From: DTU018 sp964618175
Lineage (GTDB): Bacteria > Bacillota > Syntrophomonadia > Syntrophomonadales > Syntrophomonadaceae
DNA: 47,274 nucleotides
NCBI GenBank assembly: GCA_964618175.1
Contig: CAZTZX010000006.1
Span: 1-47,274, forward strand
Direction: 5' to 3'
Shown: positions 17,762-26,136 of the stretch, piece by piece
Numbering within the stretch: position 1 is the stretch's first letter
How the letters are laid out: each line of letters opens with the position of its first letter
Notes under the pieces: model-generated
Told to the model about the DNA's origin: nothing
The model's database searches: none
What the model saw: the letters and a program-made list of their open reading frames with translations, nothing else
Position numbers and translations under genes: made by a program

Positions 17762-18562
17762 ATGAAGGGGAAAGTCATTGTAATAACATCTGGCAAAGGG
17801 GGGGTAGGCAAAACCACCACCACTGCCAACCTGGGCACTGCATTAGCCATGATGGGTCAAAAGGTTGTCCTAGTCGATACCGATATTGGTCTCCGCAATC
17901 TGGACGTAGTTATGGGTCTGGAAAACCGCATTGTTTTCGATATTGTTGATGTAGTTAATGGACACTGTAAGCTGAAGCAGGCTTTAATACGTGACAAGCG
18001 CTTTGAAGGAATGTCATTGTTACCGGCCGCTCAGACCAAGGATAAGACCTCAGTGACCCCCCACCAAATGAAGAATTTAACCAATGAGTTGCGTAAGCAA
18101 TACGATTTCATTTTGGTGGATTGCCCGGCTGGAATCGAGCAGGGTTTTAAAAACGCTATTGCAGGTGCTGATGATGCTATTGTTGTGGCTACCCCTGAGG
18201 TTTCGTCGGTTCGAGATGCTGATCGAATCATTGGACTGTTGGAGGCGGCTGGGCTGAACCGGGCGCGTCTAATTATCAATCGTATGCGTCAATCAATGGT
18301 TAAACGGGGAGATATGATGGATATCGATGACATCATAGATATTTTATCCATAGATTTACTAGGGGTAGTTCCGGAAGATGAATTGATCATAGTCTCAACC
18401 AACAAGGGGGAACCGGCTGTTTTGGAAACCAATTCTCGGGCTGGGGGAGCCTATCGGCGCATTGCCCGAAGAACTATGGGTGAAGAGGTAGCTTTGCTGA
18501 ATCCTAATGAGGCCAACAACTTTGTGAACCGTTTTAAGAAAATCATCAAACTGGCACGCTAG
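17762..18562 (+). CDS. minD: Septum-site determining ATPase MinD
   Basis: 266 residues. The deviant Walker A SGKGGVGKTTTT (residues 10-21, signature Lys12 and P-loop Lys17) is followed by DTDIGLRNLDVVMGLENR and DCPAGIEQGFKNAI (Walker B). The C-terminal amphipathic helix NRFKKIIKLAR is the membrane-targeting sequence. The ATP-bound dimer sits on the membrane and carries MinC; MinE releases it. Confidence 0.97.
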   Translation: MKGKVIVITSGKGGVGKTTTTANLGTALAMMGQKVVLVDTDIGLRNLDVVMGLENRIVFDIVDVVNGHCKLKQALIRDKRFEGMSLLPAAQTKDKTSVTPHQMKNLTNELRKQYDFILVDCPAGIEQGFKNAIAGADDAIVVATPEVSSVRDADRIIGLLEAAGLNRARLIINRMRQSMVKRGDMMDIDDIIDILSIDLLGVVPEDELIIVSTNKGEPAVLETNSRAGGAYRRIARRTMGEEVALLNPNEANNFVNRFKKIIKLAR

Positions 18563-18579
18563 CAAAGGAGGAGAGATGG

Positions 18580-18852
18580 TTGTTCGATTTGATTAGTAAA
18601 CTTTTCTGTCGTGAAAATATGACCAGCAGAGATATTGCCAAAGAACGCCTTCGCCTGGTGCTGGTTCATGACCGTAGTTCTAGCTCTCCGGAACTGCTTA
18701 ATGCTTTGAAGGAGGATCTGATCAGGGTCATAAGAGAATACATGGAAATTGATGAAGACGCTCTGGTGGTAGACCTGGCCAATGAAAAGGACGCCGTGGC
18801 CTTGATCGCCAACATTCCGGTGAAAGGCTTCCGCCGCGCTGTTAACCAATAG
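18580..18852 (+). CDS. minE: Cell-division topological factor MinE
   Basis: 90 residues, the usual length. The N-terminal amphipathic helix (FDLISKLF) is followed by the MinD-binding stretch (SRDIAKERLRLVLVHDR) and the dimerisation domain with LKEDLIRVIREYMEID. The TTG start has AAAGGAGGAGA upstream. With MinC and MinD it makes an oscillating Min system, rather than the DivIVA/MinJ type of Bacillus. A palindromic repeat begins 17 bases after the stop. Confidence 0.93.
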   Translation: MFDLISKLFCRENMTSRDIAKERLRLVLVHDRSSSSPELLNALKEDLIRVIREYMEIDEDALVVDLANEKDAVALIANIPVKGFRRAVNQ

Positions 18853-18869
18853 TTCCGCGCCCATGCCAA

Positions 18870-18923
18870 CCGCTAGTCTCGCGCAAGTTAGAGGATGGTT
18901 CTTCAACTTGCGCTTTTTAGCGG
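18870..18923. repeat. Nested palindrome (GCGCAAGTT type) 3' of minE
   Basis: Outer arms CCGCTA/TAGCGG (18870-18875, 18918-18923) and inner perfect 9-base arms GCGCAAGTT/AACTTGCGC (18881-18889, 18905-18913). The 33-base inner unit matches the unit at 44592-44624 at 28 of 33 positions. Together with the T-rich sequence that follows, it could also terminate minCDE. Confidence 0.75.
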
Positions 18924-19002
18924 CTTTCTTTTTCTTCTTTATTATTCTCCTTAAAGCGCAAGCCGAATAGGTGTTCTGACCGCCAAAAAGCAAACAAAAG
19001 GT

Positions 19003-19032
19003 GGACGATTGGGGGTTCACCCCAAACCGTCC
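19003..19032. repeat. GGACG(A)TT-GGGG palindrome of the same repeat family
   Basis: GGACGATTGGGG and CCCCAAACCGTCC form a hairpin with a one-base bulge and a short loop. The reverse complement carries the GGGGACGGTTTGGGG form of the family core. It sits alone in the minE-dgt gap. Confidence 0.6.
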
Positions 19033-19144
19033 CCTCAAGCACGTATATATGTAGAGATAAAAAGGAATTCCCACCTCAGGTGTAGTATTACTTGTTCATA
19101 AGAAATAAATAGTCAAAACTGTCATCAGCAGAACCCAATAAACA

Positions 19145-19178
19145 TATAATCCTTTGGCAAGCGCCAGAGGTTTTTTTT
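19145..19178 (+). promoter_or_regulatory. -10 box abutting a rho-independent terminator, directly upstream of dgt
   Basis: TATAAT (19145-19150) is followed at once by stem CCTTTGGC (19151-19158), loop AAGC, stem GCCAGAGG (19163-19170) and eight T. The dgt RBS follows within 5 bases. A transcript initiated from this -10 (about 19157) would lack the left arm and escape termination, while read-through from upstream would be stopped. The -35 is weak (TCATCA at 17 bases). Confidence 0.55.
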
Positions 19179-19194
19179 CCAAGGAGGGGCAGCT

Positions 19195-20250
19195 ATGCAG
19201 ATCAGGTTGGAAATAGAAAAGAGAGAATTAGAATCTTTGGGTCCGCTGGCCAGCCTGGCCAGTAAATCCAAGGGGAGAGTCTTCGATGAACCACCCGATC
19301 CGATTCGTACTGCTTTTATGCTGGATAGAGACCGGGTGGTGCATTCCAAGTCGTTTCGGCGGCTAAAACACAAAACCCAGGTGTTTATAGCCCCGCGGGG
19401 GGATCATTATCGCAGTCGCCTTACCCATACCTTGGAGGTCAATCAGATAGCTAAGACTATCGGCGCTGGGCTTAATCTTAACTTGGATTTGATTGAGGCT
19501 ATGGCTTTAGCCCATGATGTAGGCCATACTCCTTTTGCCCATGCAGGTGAGCAAATCCTGGACAAGTTGATGGCGAACGGCTTTCGCCATAACGAAAATA
19601 GCATCCGGGTACTGACCAAAGTTGAACAGCATAAGGGCCGTCCCGGCCTCAACTTGACCCAGGAGGTTTTGGATGGGGTACTGCATCACAGCGGGTATGG
19701 CAAAAATGCTCAGCGAGCCGCCACCCTGGAAGGTCAGGCCATTAAATTAAGTGATAAGATTGCCTACGTTCAGCATGACATAGATGATTCCATTCGTGCC
19801 GGGCTGCTGAGTTTGGCTGATTTGCCTAAATCTTGTCTGGAAATTCTGGGGGAAACCCATAGCAAGCGGATAGCTACTCTGGTAACAGACACCATTTATC
19901 ATACGCGGACCATGATGGAGCAATCACCGCAGTCAGTTCGGGTGGAACCGGGGGCAGTGGTGGAAAAAGCTCTACGTGAATTGCGTGAATTTATGTTTGA
20001 GACCATTTATCAAGGGGCGGTCTGTTTGGCCGAACGAACCCGGGCCGGTTTTGTGATTGAGCATTTATTTAAGTATTATCTAAAACATCCCGACAAAATG
20101 ACTCTTTTGTATCGCCAGATTGCCGATACGGAAGGACTGGAACAGGCCGTAGCCGATTATATTTCTGGGATGAGCGATGCTTACTGTATAGCGGCCTTCC
20201 AGAATATTTATATTCCACAGTCTCTGGTTCCGGGGCAGACCAATGGCTAA
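19195..20250 (+). CDS. dgt: dGTP triphosphohydrolase-like HD protein
   Basis: 351 residues, the short Dgt-like form. Hydrolyses dNTPs to nucleoside and triphosphate. The HD-domain metal ligands are visible: His78 in SRLTHTLEV and His107-Asp108 in ALAHDVGHTPFAH; SKSFRRLKHKTQVF before them is the family signature. The ATG follows AAGGAGGGG. It heads the dgt-dnaG-rpoD order seen in many Clostridia, linking dNTP control to primase and the main sigma factor. Confidence 0.93.
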   Translation: MQIRLEIEKRELESLGPLASLASKSKGRVFDEPPDPIRTAFMLDRDRVVHSKSFRRLKHKTQVFIAPRGDHYRSRLTHTLEVNQIAKTIGAGLNLNLDLIEAMALAHDVGHTPFAHAGEQILDKLMANGFRHNENSIRVLTKVEQHKGRPGLNLTQEVLDGVLHHSGYGKNAQRAATLEGQAIKLSDKIAYVQHDIDDSIRAGLLSLADLPKSCLEILGETHSKRIATLVTDTIYHTRTMMEQSPQSVRVEPGAVVEKALRELREFMFETIYQGAVCLAERTRAGFVIEHLFKYYLKHPDKMTLLYRQIADTEGLEQAVADYISGMSDAYCIAAFQNIYIPQSLVPGQTNG

Positions 20251-20343
20251 CTACCCCTCTCGGAAGGCGATATTACTGCCTTAGCACCTTTTCAACAATT
20301 ATGGAGGATTTTCGTCAACAATAGCGAATACAAGGTGAGGTAT

Positions 20344-22125
20344 ATGAGTAGAATTTACGAAGAAGTATTAAGAGAAATAAATTCGCGGTTAGAATTGGCC
20401 GATATAGTGGCCGAAACGGTACAACTGACCCGCAAGGGCAATCGCTACTGGGGACTGTGTCCGTTTCACCAGGAAAAAACCTCCTCCTTTTCGGTGACTC
20501 CGGATCGAAATATGTTCTATTGTTTCGGATGCCATGCCGGAGGCGATATGGTTACCTACATTATGAAACGGGAAACCATGGACTTCCGCGAGGCAGTTGA
20601 ATATCTGGCTAACCGCGCCGGTGTGATCGTGCAAAAGGAGACTCCGGCAGCCAGACGTAAGCAGGATCGGGCCCGGGGAGTTGCAGCAGCCAATCTAGCG
20701 GCTACTCAGTTCTATCAGGAGATATTACTCAGTGCCAAAGGTAAAAAGGGACTGGAGTATATGCAAGAGAGGCGGCTATCTCCTAATATTGTGGAGAAAT
20801 TCGGCCTTGGTTTTGCCCCCGACACCTGGAACACCATTGAGGATCATCTATTTAAGAAAGCTTTTTCTGAGGAGCAGGTGAAATCTACTGGACTCATTAA
20901 GCGTAGTGATCAGCAAAACCGTTATTATGATTTATTCCGAAATCGGATCATATTCCCCATTCATGATCAACGCGGTGAAGTAATAGGTTTTGGGGGGCGG
21001 GTTCTGGATGGGAGCCTGCCAAAGTATCTGAATACTCCGGAAACGGAACTCTTTTCTAAACGCAAGAATCTCTATGGGTTATACCATGCCCGGCAGGCGA
21101 TGCGCACACTTAATCAAGCGCTGGTAGTGGAAGGATACATGGATTGCCTGAAACTTCATCAGGCAGGGATAGAAAACACCGTGGCATCATTGGGAACTGC
21201 TCTGACTCAAGAACAGGCCCGTTTACTACGTAGATTTGTCGAAGAAGTGATACTGCTGTTCGACGGCGATGATGCCGGGCAAAGAGAAGCCTTGAGGGCG
21301 GTTGAGGTATTACACGCCGAAGGCTTAAAAGTATGGGTTGTGTCGCTTCCCGGCGGAAAAGATCCTGATGACTACCTGGATTTGTACGGAAAAGAGGAAT
21401 TTTTGCAATATATCCAGAATAGTAAAGTGGATCATATAGAATTCAAGTTAAATAGATATATTAATAGTGAGAGTGAGCTGAACCTGGATACGCGCATTAG
21501 GATTATAAAGACGGTACAAAAAGACATCACTTCACTGGAGAGCGAACTTGAAAAAGACTATTATACTCGGCTACTATCCCGGCGTTTGCAGGTAGAAGAG
21601 AATTTAGTACGGCGGGAGCTGACCAAGGGTAGCTCCCGCCGAGGGTCAGAATTGAATAAAAGTGGAATATTCAGGGATAATACTAGATACGGTAAATCTA
21701 GCTTAGAAGAACGATTACTAGTATCCATGCTTAAAAATTCTGTGATATTTGAGCAAATTCAAGGAGCGGTAGGTCTGAACATTTTCCGGAATGGGGAATA
21801 TAGCCAATTGATTCAGAGTTTTGCTGATCTAATGCCGATTAATGATCACAGTTGGGATGAATTAGGCAATATAGCCCGACAGGAGGGATTTGCCTCGGCA
21901 TATGCTCGGGTATCGTTCTTAATGGAAGAAGAGCAAGGTCTTAAACCGGTTGAGGTACAGGGTATTATTCGCCGGATACAGATGCGGCGGAGAGAACTTC
22001 GCTGGCACAAGCTTCAGGAACGCCTGAATCAAATAAGTGAAGATGCTGATTTCGATCAGTTGCTCAGGTTTATCCTGGATCTGGATACCTTTATTAATCC
22101 AACCCATAAAGGGGTGACATCATGA
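20344..22125 (+). CDS. dnaG: DNA primase
   Basis: 593 residues from the ATG at 20344 (SD AAGGTGAGG); an in-frame GTG at 20335 lies within the SD. Zinc ribbon Cys39-His42-Cys60-Cys63 (LCPFHQEKTSSFSV and FYCFGCHAGGD), then the TOPRIM domain with VVEGYMDCL and LFDGDDAGQ, then a C-terminal helicase-interaction domain. It makes RNA primers at the fork. Its stop overlaps the rpoD ATG by 4 bases. Confidence 0.97.
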   Translation: MSRIYEEVLREINSRLELADIVAETVQLTRKGNRYWGLCPFHQEKTSSFSVTPDRNMFYCFGCHAGGDMVTYIMKRETMDFREAVEYLANRAGVIVQKETPAARRKQDRARGVAAANLAATQFYQEILLSAKGKKGLEYMQERRLSPNIVEKFGLGFAPDTWNTIEDHLFKKAFSEEQVKSTGLIKRSDQQNRYYDLFRNRIIFPIHDQRGEVIGFGGRVLDGSLPKYLNTPETELFSKRKNLYGLYHARQAMRTLNQALVVEGYMDCLKLHQAGIENTVASLGTALTQEQARLLRRFVEEVILLFDGDDAGQREALRAVEVLHAEGLKVWVVSLPGGKDPDDYLDLYGKEEFLQYIQNSKVDHIEFKLNRYINSESELNLDTRIRIIKTVQKDITSLESELEKDYYTRLLSRRLQVEENLVRRELTKGSSRRGSELNKSGIFRDNTRYGKSSLEERLLVSMLKNSVIFEQIQGAVGLNIFRNGEYSQLIQSFADLMPINDHSWDELGNIARQEGFASAYARVSFLMEEEQGLKPVEVQGIIRRIQMRRRELRWHKLQERLNQISEDADFDQLLRFILDLDTFINPTHKGVTS

Positions 22126-23195
22126 AAACGGACCGAAAACTGGCCGAATCAATCAGCGCGCTGGCTGAAAAGGGAAAAAAGAAAAAGAGCCTTACCTATG
22201 AAGAAATCATCGAAGATCTACAAGGGTTTCACCTAAATTCTGATCATATAGATGATATTTATGAGCATCTGCAGTCTTTGGGAATACATGTAGGTTCCGA
22301 TAACGATGCGGACGACGAGGCCGAGGAGAATGTTGAAAGTGCAGAAGTAGCTGTACCGGATGGAGTCGAAATTGACGACCCGGTTCGCATGTACCTGAAG
22401 GAAATCGGACGGGTGCCTCTGCTGTCAGCTGAAGAGGAAATCAGCCTGGCTACTCGCATTGAAGCTGGAGACGATGAAGCTCGCCGTCAATTGGTAGAAG
22501 CTAATCTTCGCCTGGTAGTCAGCATTGCTAAGCGCTACGTGGGGCGTGGTATGCTTTTCCTCGATTTGATTCAGGAAGGCAATCTGGGCCTAATGAAGGC
22601 TGTAGAGAAATTCGATTATCGCAAAGGTTTTAAGTTTAGTACTTATGCAACCTGGTGGATTCGACAGGCTATCACTCGCGCCATTGCTGATCAGGCTCGC
22701 ACCATACGTATCCCGGTACATATGGTGGAAACCATCAATAAACTGTCGCGGGTGCAAAGAAACTTACTCCAGCAAAAGGGGCGCGAACCTACGCCCCTGG
22801 AAATTGCAGAGGCCATGGAGATCCCAGTGGAGAGAGTCATTGAGATCATGAAAGTAGCTCAGGAGCCAGTATCCCTGGAGACTCCTATCGGAGAAGAAGA
22901 TGACAGCCATTTGGGAGATTTCATCACTGATGAGGATGCGGAATCCCCAGAGGAATCAGCTTCATTTGTACTGTTGCGAGAACATCTGGATGGTATTCTC
23001 AATACTTTAACTGACCGTGAAGAGAAGGTCTTGCGTCTGCGCTTCGGTCTCGATGATGGGCGGCCGCGTACCCTGGAAGAAGTGGGTCAGGAGTTCGGAG
23101 TAACTCGGGAACGTATTCGCCAGATCGAAGCTAAAGCATTACGCAAACTGCGGCACCCTTCCCGCAGCAAAAAGCTTAAAGATTATATAGAGTAG
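22122..23195 (+). CDS. rpoD: Primary sigma factor SigA (RpoD)
   Basis: 357 residues. A reduced region 1.1, then 1.2 (DPVRMYLKEIGRVPLL), 2.1-2.4 with FDYRKGFKFSTYATWWIRQAI, region 3 (VHMVETINKL) and 4.2 (TLEEVGQEFGVTRERIRQIEAKALRKLRHP). It directs RNA polymerase to TTGACA/TATAAT promoters, which agrees with the promoters called in this window. Coupled by ATGA overlap to dnaG. Confidence 0.98.
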   Translation: MKTDRKLAESISALAEKGKKKKSLTYEEIIEDLQGFHLNSDHIDDIYEHLQSLGIHVGSDNDADDEAEENVESAEVAVPDGVEIDDPVRMYLKEIGRVPLLSAEEEISLATRIEAGDDEARRQLVEANLRLVVSIAKRYVGRGMLFLDLIQEGNLGLMKAVEKFDYRKGFKFSTYATWWIRQAITRAIADQARTIRIPVHMVETINKLSRVQRNLLQQKGREPTPLEIAEAMEIPVERVIEIMKVAQEPVSLETPIGEEDDSHLGDFITDEDAESPEESASFVLLREHLDGILNTLTDREEKVLRLRFGLDDGRPRTLEEVGQEFGVTRERIRQIEAKALRKLRHPSRSKKLKDYIE

Positions 23196-23219
23196 TCTAG
23201 CCAATTGCATGCGAAGAAG

Positions 23220-23249
23220 TTGACAAGAGGCTGGCCGCCATTATATAAT
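23220..23249 (+). promoter_or_regulatory. Consensus SigA promoter of tRNA-Asn
   Basis: TTGACA (23220-23225), an 18-base spacer and TATAAT (23244-23249). Both boxes are perfect. The tRNA starts 18 bases downstream of the -10. Confidence 0.85.
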
Positions 23250-23266
23250 GATTTTCGTTGGGACTT

Positions 23267-23341
23267 TCCTCGATAGCTCAACGGTAGAGCATCCGGCTGT
23301 TAACCGGAGGGTTGTAGGTTCGAATCCTACTCGGGGAGCCA
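23267..23341 (+). tRNA. tRNA-Asn (GTT)
   Basis: Cloverleaf with acceptor TCCTCGA/TCGGGGA (one G-T pair), D-arm AGCTCAACGGTAGAGC, anticodon GTT in CTGTTAA, T-loop GGTTCGAATCC, discriminator G and an encoded CCA. It is transcribed alone between its own promoter and terminator. Confidence 0.95.
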
Positions 23342-23354
23342 ATAGCGAACTACA

Positions 23355-23389
23355 GCGGTAACACCCTGTAAGAGAGTTACCGCTTTTTT
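23355..23389 (+). terminator. Terminator after tRNA-Asn
   Basis: Perfect stem GCGGTAAC/GTTACCGC with a 13-base loop and six T. Confidence 0.9.
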
Positions 23390-23416
23390 CTTGAAGGTCT
23401 AATTAGACTATATCTA

Positions 23417-23445
23417 TTGACGTTTTACCGTGGATTTTATATACT
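23417..23445 (+). promoter_or_regulatory. Promoter of the Met-Glu-Val tRNA group
   Basis: TTGACG (23417-23422), a 17-base spacer and TATACT (23440-23445), 26 bases before the first tRNA. Confidence 0.75.
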
Positions 23446-23471
23446 ATCACATGCAAGGTCGCGGTAAATGC

Positions 23472-23547
23472 GGGCCTATAGCTCAGTTGGTAGAGCTACC
23501 GGCTCATAACCGGTTGGTCCCAGGTTCGAGTCCTGGTAGGCCCACCA
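23472..23547 (+). tRNA. tRNA with CAT anticodon (elongator Met, or lysidine-type Ile)
   Basis: Acceptor GGGCCTA/TAGGCCC, anticodon CAT in CTCATAA, T-arm CCAGGTTCGAGTCCTGG, CCA encoded. The paired first position and the lack of the GGG/CCC anticodon stem exclude initiator tRNA. Met versus k2C-modified Ile cannot be settled by eye. Confidence 0.9.
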
Positions 23548-23620
23548 TTGTGAACTGAGAAGTGTGAAGTTGGAAGTGGGATGATTCCCAGTCAAGGCTA
23601 CTAGCATTTCTTAAGGTTTT

Positions 23621-23695
23621 GGCCCCTTGGTCAAGCGGTTAAGACACCGCCCTTTCACGGCGGTAACAGGGGTTCGAGTCCCCTAGGGGTCACCA
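23621..23695 (+). tRNA. tRNA-Glu (TTC)
   Basis: Acceptor GGCCCCT/AGGGGTC (one G-T pair), anticodon TTC in CTTTCAC, anticodon stem CCGCC/GGCGG, T-arm AGGGGTTCGAGTCCCCT, CCA encoded. No separate promoter is visible, so it is probably read from the Met promoter. Confidence 0.95.
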
Positions 23696-23699
23696 TTTA

Positions 23700-23775
23700 G
23701 GGCGATTAGCTCAGTTGGGAGAGCACCTGCCTTACAAGCAGGGGGTCGGCAGTTCGAGCCTGTCATCGCCCACCA
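23700..23775 (+). tRNA. tRNA-Val (TAC)
   Basis: Acceptor GGGCGAT/ATCGCCC, anticodon TAC in CTTACAA, stem CCTGC/GCAGG, T-loop GTTCGAGCC, CCA encoded. Starts 4 bases after tRNA-Glu. Confidence 0.95.
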
Positions 23776-23785
23776 TTTACGAACG

Positions 23786-23816
23786 AAAAGCCTGCAAAGC
23801 AAATTTGCAGGCTTTT
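23786..23816 (+). terminator. Terminator after the tRNA group
   Basis: Perfect 13-base stem AAAAGCCTGCAAA/TTTGCAGGCTTTT with a 5-base loop. The A- and T-rich flanks could let it work in both directions, also for the minus-strand gene ending at 23881. Confidence 0.85.
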
Positions 23817-23880
23817 GGGATTTTCTGAGGCAACTCTAGACAGGATCCTTTAGTATCATTTTTGTTACCCAACTGCTTAA

Positions 23881-24753
23881 TTAGAATTCATAAGAACGAG
23901 GCCATACCAGCAGTGTTTCGCCGCCTTCTCCCTTAACCAGCACCCGGGCGTATTCAGCGGCATCGTCAGTACTGAGAGCCACAGCTTCTCCCGGATAACC
24001 ACTGGGGTTCAGGTGGACCCAGGGGCCAATGTCAAAGAAAACGGCTAGAGGATCATCGCAGTATCCCACTTGCAGCATCACCCGAACGTGTCCGCAGTCA
24101 CTGTCATTTTTGATTAGGAAAGTGGCCTTGGTCCGCGCTCCTAAAGGTATAGGCGTAGAAGCCTCTAAGGGAGCGCATTGGGAAGGAGCCGGTATAACCA
24201 GCGTTTCCTTCTCATAAGTCTTCAGCTTATCTGCATACTTGATATGCAGGATAGGCCAGGCATCTCGATCCTCAAAGTTAGTGCTGCGAAAGCCTACCAA
24301 ATCATTGTTTCTTTCATTTCCTTTTAGCAATAAACCATGGTTGGGAATGGAGCCATCATACCATCCCTGTACCAGATCAGTTATATCCAGGCTTACTTTT
24401 TCATTGGGCGGCTGACCAAAGATAGTAACTACGCCATCGGGTATTTCGGCTGTTTTTGGTTGATTAGCCCATTTTATCAAATGCTGATTCCAATTATTTA
24501 ATAGCCGGTGAGCAGTGATGTTTATGGGTGAATCGGATACTTCATTGCGATAAGCTGTTAGCTCCAGGATAGCCTCTTCAATAGTACTGGTTAAAGGAAT
24601 TTTATCTAAACGGAAGTGCAGCAGGGAACGGTAATCGTCACCGGGCTGCAAATATTGGCTCACGAACAGAGCAATCTGGCTGCCAAAGTTCTTATTGGCA
24701 TACCATTCTGATATATAGGCATCCTGGAAAGGCAGTAGAGATAATCTCGCCAT
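23881..24753 (-). CDS. DNRLRE-type surface protein with a C-terminal DUF6385-like domain
   Basis: 290 residues. The first about 185 residues resemble a DNRLRE (CBM96-like) beta-sandwich: QDAYISEWYANKNFGSQ, the LLHFRLDKIP strand, AHRLLNNWNQHLIKWANQP, LDITDLVQGWYDG and NHGLLLKGNE. The last about 95 (TKATFLIKNDSDCGHVRVMLQVGY, then YARVLVKGEGGETLLVWPRSYEF) look like DUF6385. No signal peptide is seen, as in other Firmicutes members that may assemble on spores or surfaces (inference). The ATG follows GAGGAAGG. It is divergent from a DUF4489-type gene, which may be a functional partner. Confidence 0.75.
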   Translation of the reverse strand: MARLSLLPFQDAYISEWYANKNFGSQIALFVSQYLQPGDDYRSLLHFRLDKIPLTSTIEEAILELTAYRNEVSDSPINITAHRLLNNWNQHLIKWANQPKTAEIPDGVVTIFGQPPNEKVSLDITDLVQGWYDGSIPNHGLLLKGNERNNDLVGFRSTNFEDRDAWPILHIKYADKLKTYEKETLVIPAPSQCAPLEASTPIPLGARTKATFLIKNDSDCGHVRVMLQVGYCDDPLAVFFDIGPWVHLNPSGYPGEAVALSTDDAAEYARVLVKGEGGETLLVWPRSYEF

Positions 24754-25015
24754 TGATACCTTCCTCTCCGTACGATTTCTATCTTAGCATACGTAGCAAA
24801 AAGGATATTTGTTACTACTTACCTTCGAATTACCACGGTATCCACAAAACATACGCACTATACTATTTTGGAATTAATGGCAAACAATGTAACCTTCTTA
24901 GCGGGAGATTAATAAGATGAGGTAGAAAAGCAACTCACCGAACTTAAGATCTACAATCGGATGATAGTTTCTTAGGGAGGCTGCTTTTTAATTAAATGAA
25001 CAGGAGGTATGAGAA

Positions 25016-25558
25016 ATGACCAATTATAAGGATGATGGATGCAAGGAATATTATCCTCATCCCCGTCCGCGCCCCCGTCCCAAGATCAACCAGACCATTT
25101 TGGCCTGTGGAAATGGCAGCGGCTTAATTATTCCTCAGCATGATCAGGATGATTCTCAGTTATTTAATCCTTATGTTATTGCCAGTGTTGCTATCGATAC
25201 CTCAGAATTGAAGAAAGCCACTGTCAAAGTCGATTTTTCCAGTATCATCACTTTCAGGGAAAACGACGAAGATGATCTGCGCCTGACTTTCCAATTGAGT
25301 AAATCCTACCAGTTTGGCAACAAGATCCCTCTGGGAACCTGGACTTTTGAAAGAGATTTCGATGACGACGACGAATTTGAAACCACCGACTCTTTTTCAT
25401 TTACCTGGTGTGAATGCGATGCTTGTCCGGGATGTGCATACTATACGGTTGAGTTGATCAATGTGGAGACCGATGGAGTTGACTTCGTTGCTATCACCAA
25501 CCCCTCCATCAATGCTCTGGCAGTGGGCCCACTGGATTACGACTACGAAGATTATTAA
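25016..25558 (+). CDS. DUF4489-type protein with Pro-Arg repeat N-terminus
   Basis: 180 residues. After HPRPRPRPRPK (residues about 16-26) comes a beta-rich domain with ACGNGSGLIIPQ, NPYVIASVAIDTSELKKATV and a Cys cluster in WCECDACPGCAYY, ending NPSINALAVG. This agrees with my memory of DUF4489, a Firmicutes family of unknown function. The protein is strongly acidic (DDDDEFE stretches). The ATG follows AACAGGAGG, and a terminator follows at 25572. No signal peptide; a structural coat or appendage role is only a guess. Confidence 0.75.
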   Translation: MTNYKDDGCKEYYPHPRPRPRPKINQTILACGNGSGLIIPQHDQDDSQLFNPYVIASVAIDTSELKKATVKVDFSSIITFRENDEDDLRLTFQLSKSYQFGNKIPLGTWTFERDFDDDDEFETTDSFSFTWCECDACPGCAYYTVELINVETDGVDFVAITNPSINALAVGPLDYDYEDY

Positions 25559-25571
25559 GTTTTGATCAAAA

Positions 25572-25605
25572 GAACCCGGGCAAGTGTCCCGGGTTCAATC
25601 TTTTT
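25572..25605 (+). terminator. Terminator after the DUF4489-type gene
   Basis: Perfect stem GAACCCGGG/CCCGGGTTC with loop CAAGTGT, then AATCTTTTT. It lies in the gap to a converging minus-strand gene. Confidence 0.85.
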
Positions 25606-25627
25606 CTGGAATTTTTAATATGATCAA

Positions 25628-26089
25628 TTATCTCTTGGTGGGAAGATAATTGAGTTCTTCCAAGCGCTGCGCCAATTCCTCACGCAGTTGCCGACCATTC
25701 TCATATTCATCCGGTTGCACTCGATATTGATTACCGGTGCTGGTTTCGATTATATAGGCTGGTCCACCCAACAGTGACCCTATCCGAGCGGTTTTCACTT
25801 TCTTGATCTCCCCAAAGGTTATGCAGCGGCTTTCTCCGCTTTGATTGAAAATCATCACTTTATCGTCAAGTTCCATATAGTTGCCCACACTTGTTCGACC
25901 TTTAGATCGCAAGATCACAAGCAAGGCCAGTCCTGCCACTGCTATAAGAAAAGCCGCCAGAGATGAATACAATCTCCAGGCAGCAAAACCAATTACCAAC
26001 AGAAGCAACAGCCCGATCCAAGCATTAGAGTAGCGCGTACTTTCAGTCACCTCATAGCGGGTCAATTTATAACACCCCATCCCTACCAT
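25628..26089 (-). CDS. Two-helix membrane protein with a PH-like cytoplasmic domain
   Basis: 153 residues from the ATG at 26089 (SD AAGGAAAG). Two adjacent hydrophobic helices (IGLLLLLVIGFAAWRLY and AAFLIAVAGLALLVIL) are followed by a beta-rich domain (YMELDDKVMIFNQSGESRCITFGEIKKVK, then PAYIIETSTGNQYRV) that reads like bacterial PH/YcxB-type domains, then a short helix. I do not recognise a named family. It lies 47 bases downstream of the secreted-protein gene on the same strand and is probably co-transcribed with it. Confidence 0.7.
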   Translation of the reverse strand: MVGMGCYKLTRYEVTESTRYSNAWIGLLLLLVIGFAAWRLYSSLAAFLIAVAGLALLVILRSKGRTSVGNYMELDDKVMIFNQSGESRCITFGEIKKVKTARIGSLLGGPAYIIETSTGNQYRVQPDEYENGRQLREELAQRLEELNYLPTKR

Positions 26090-26136
26090 CACTTTCCTTC
26101 TTTATTGTGGCAGGAATGTTCATTATTCGCAAGCGG

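Larger units (their letters stand above)
18853..19194. other. minE-dgt intergenic region (342 bases)
   Basis: It holds two palindromic repeats (18870-18923 and 19003-19032), an AT-rich stretch without an ORF, and the promoter/terminator composite at 19145-19178. No gene or tRNA is visible. Confidence 0.7.

Noticed and set aside
23472..23775. Integration (att) site at the tRNA group
   Set aside because: No integrase gene and no repeated tRNA 3' end is found in the accessory region that follows.
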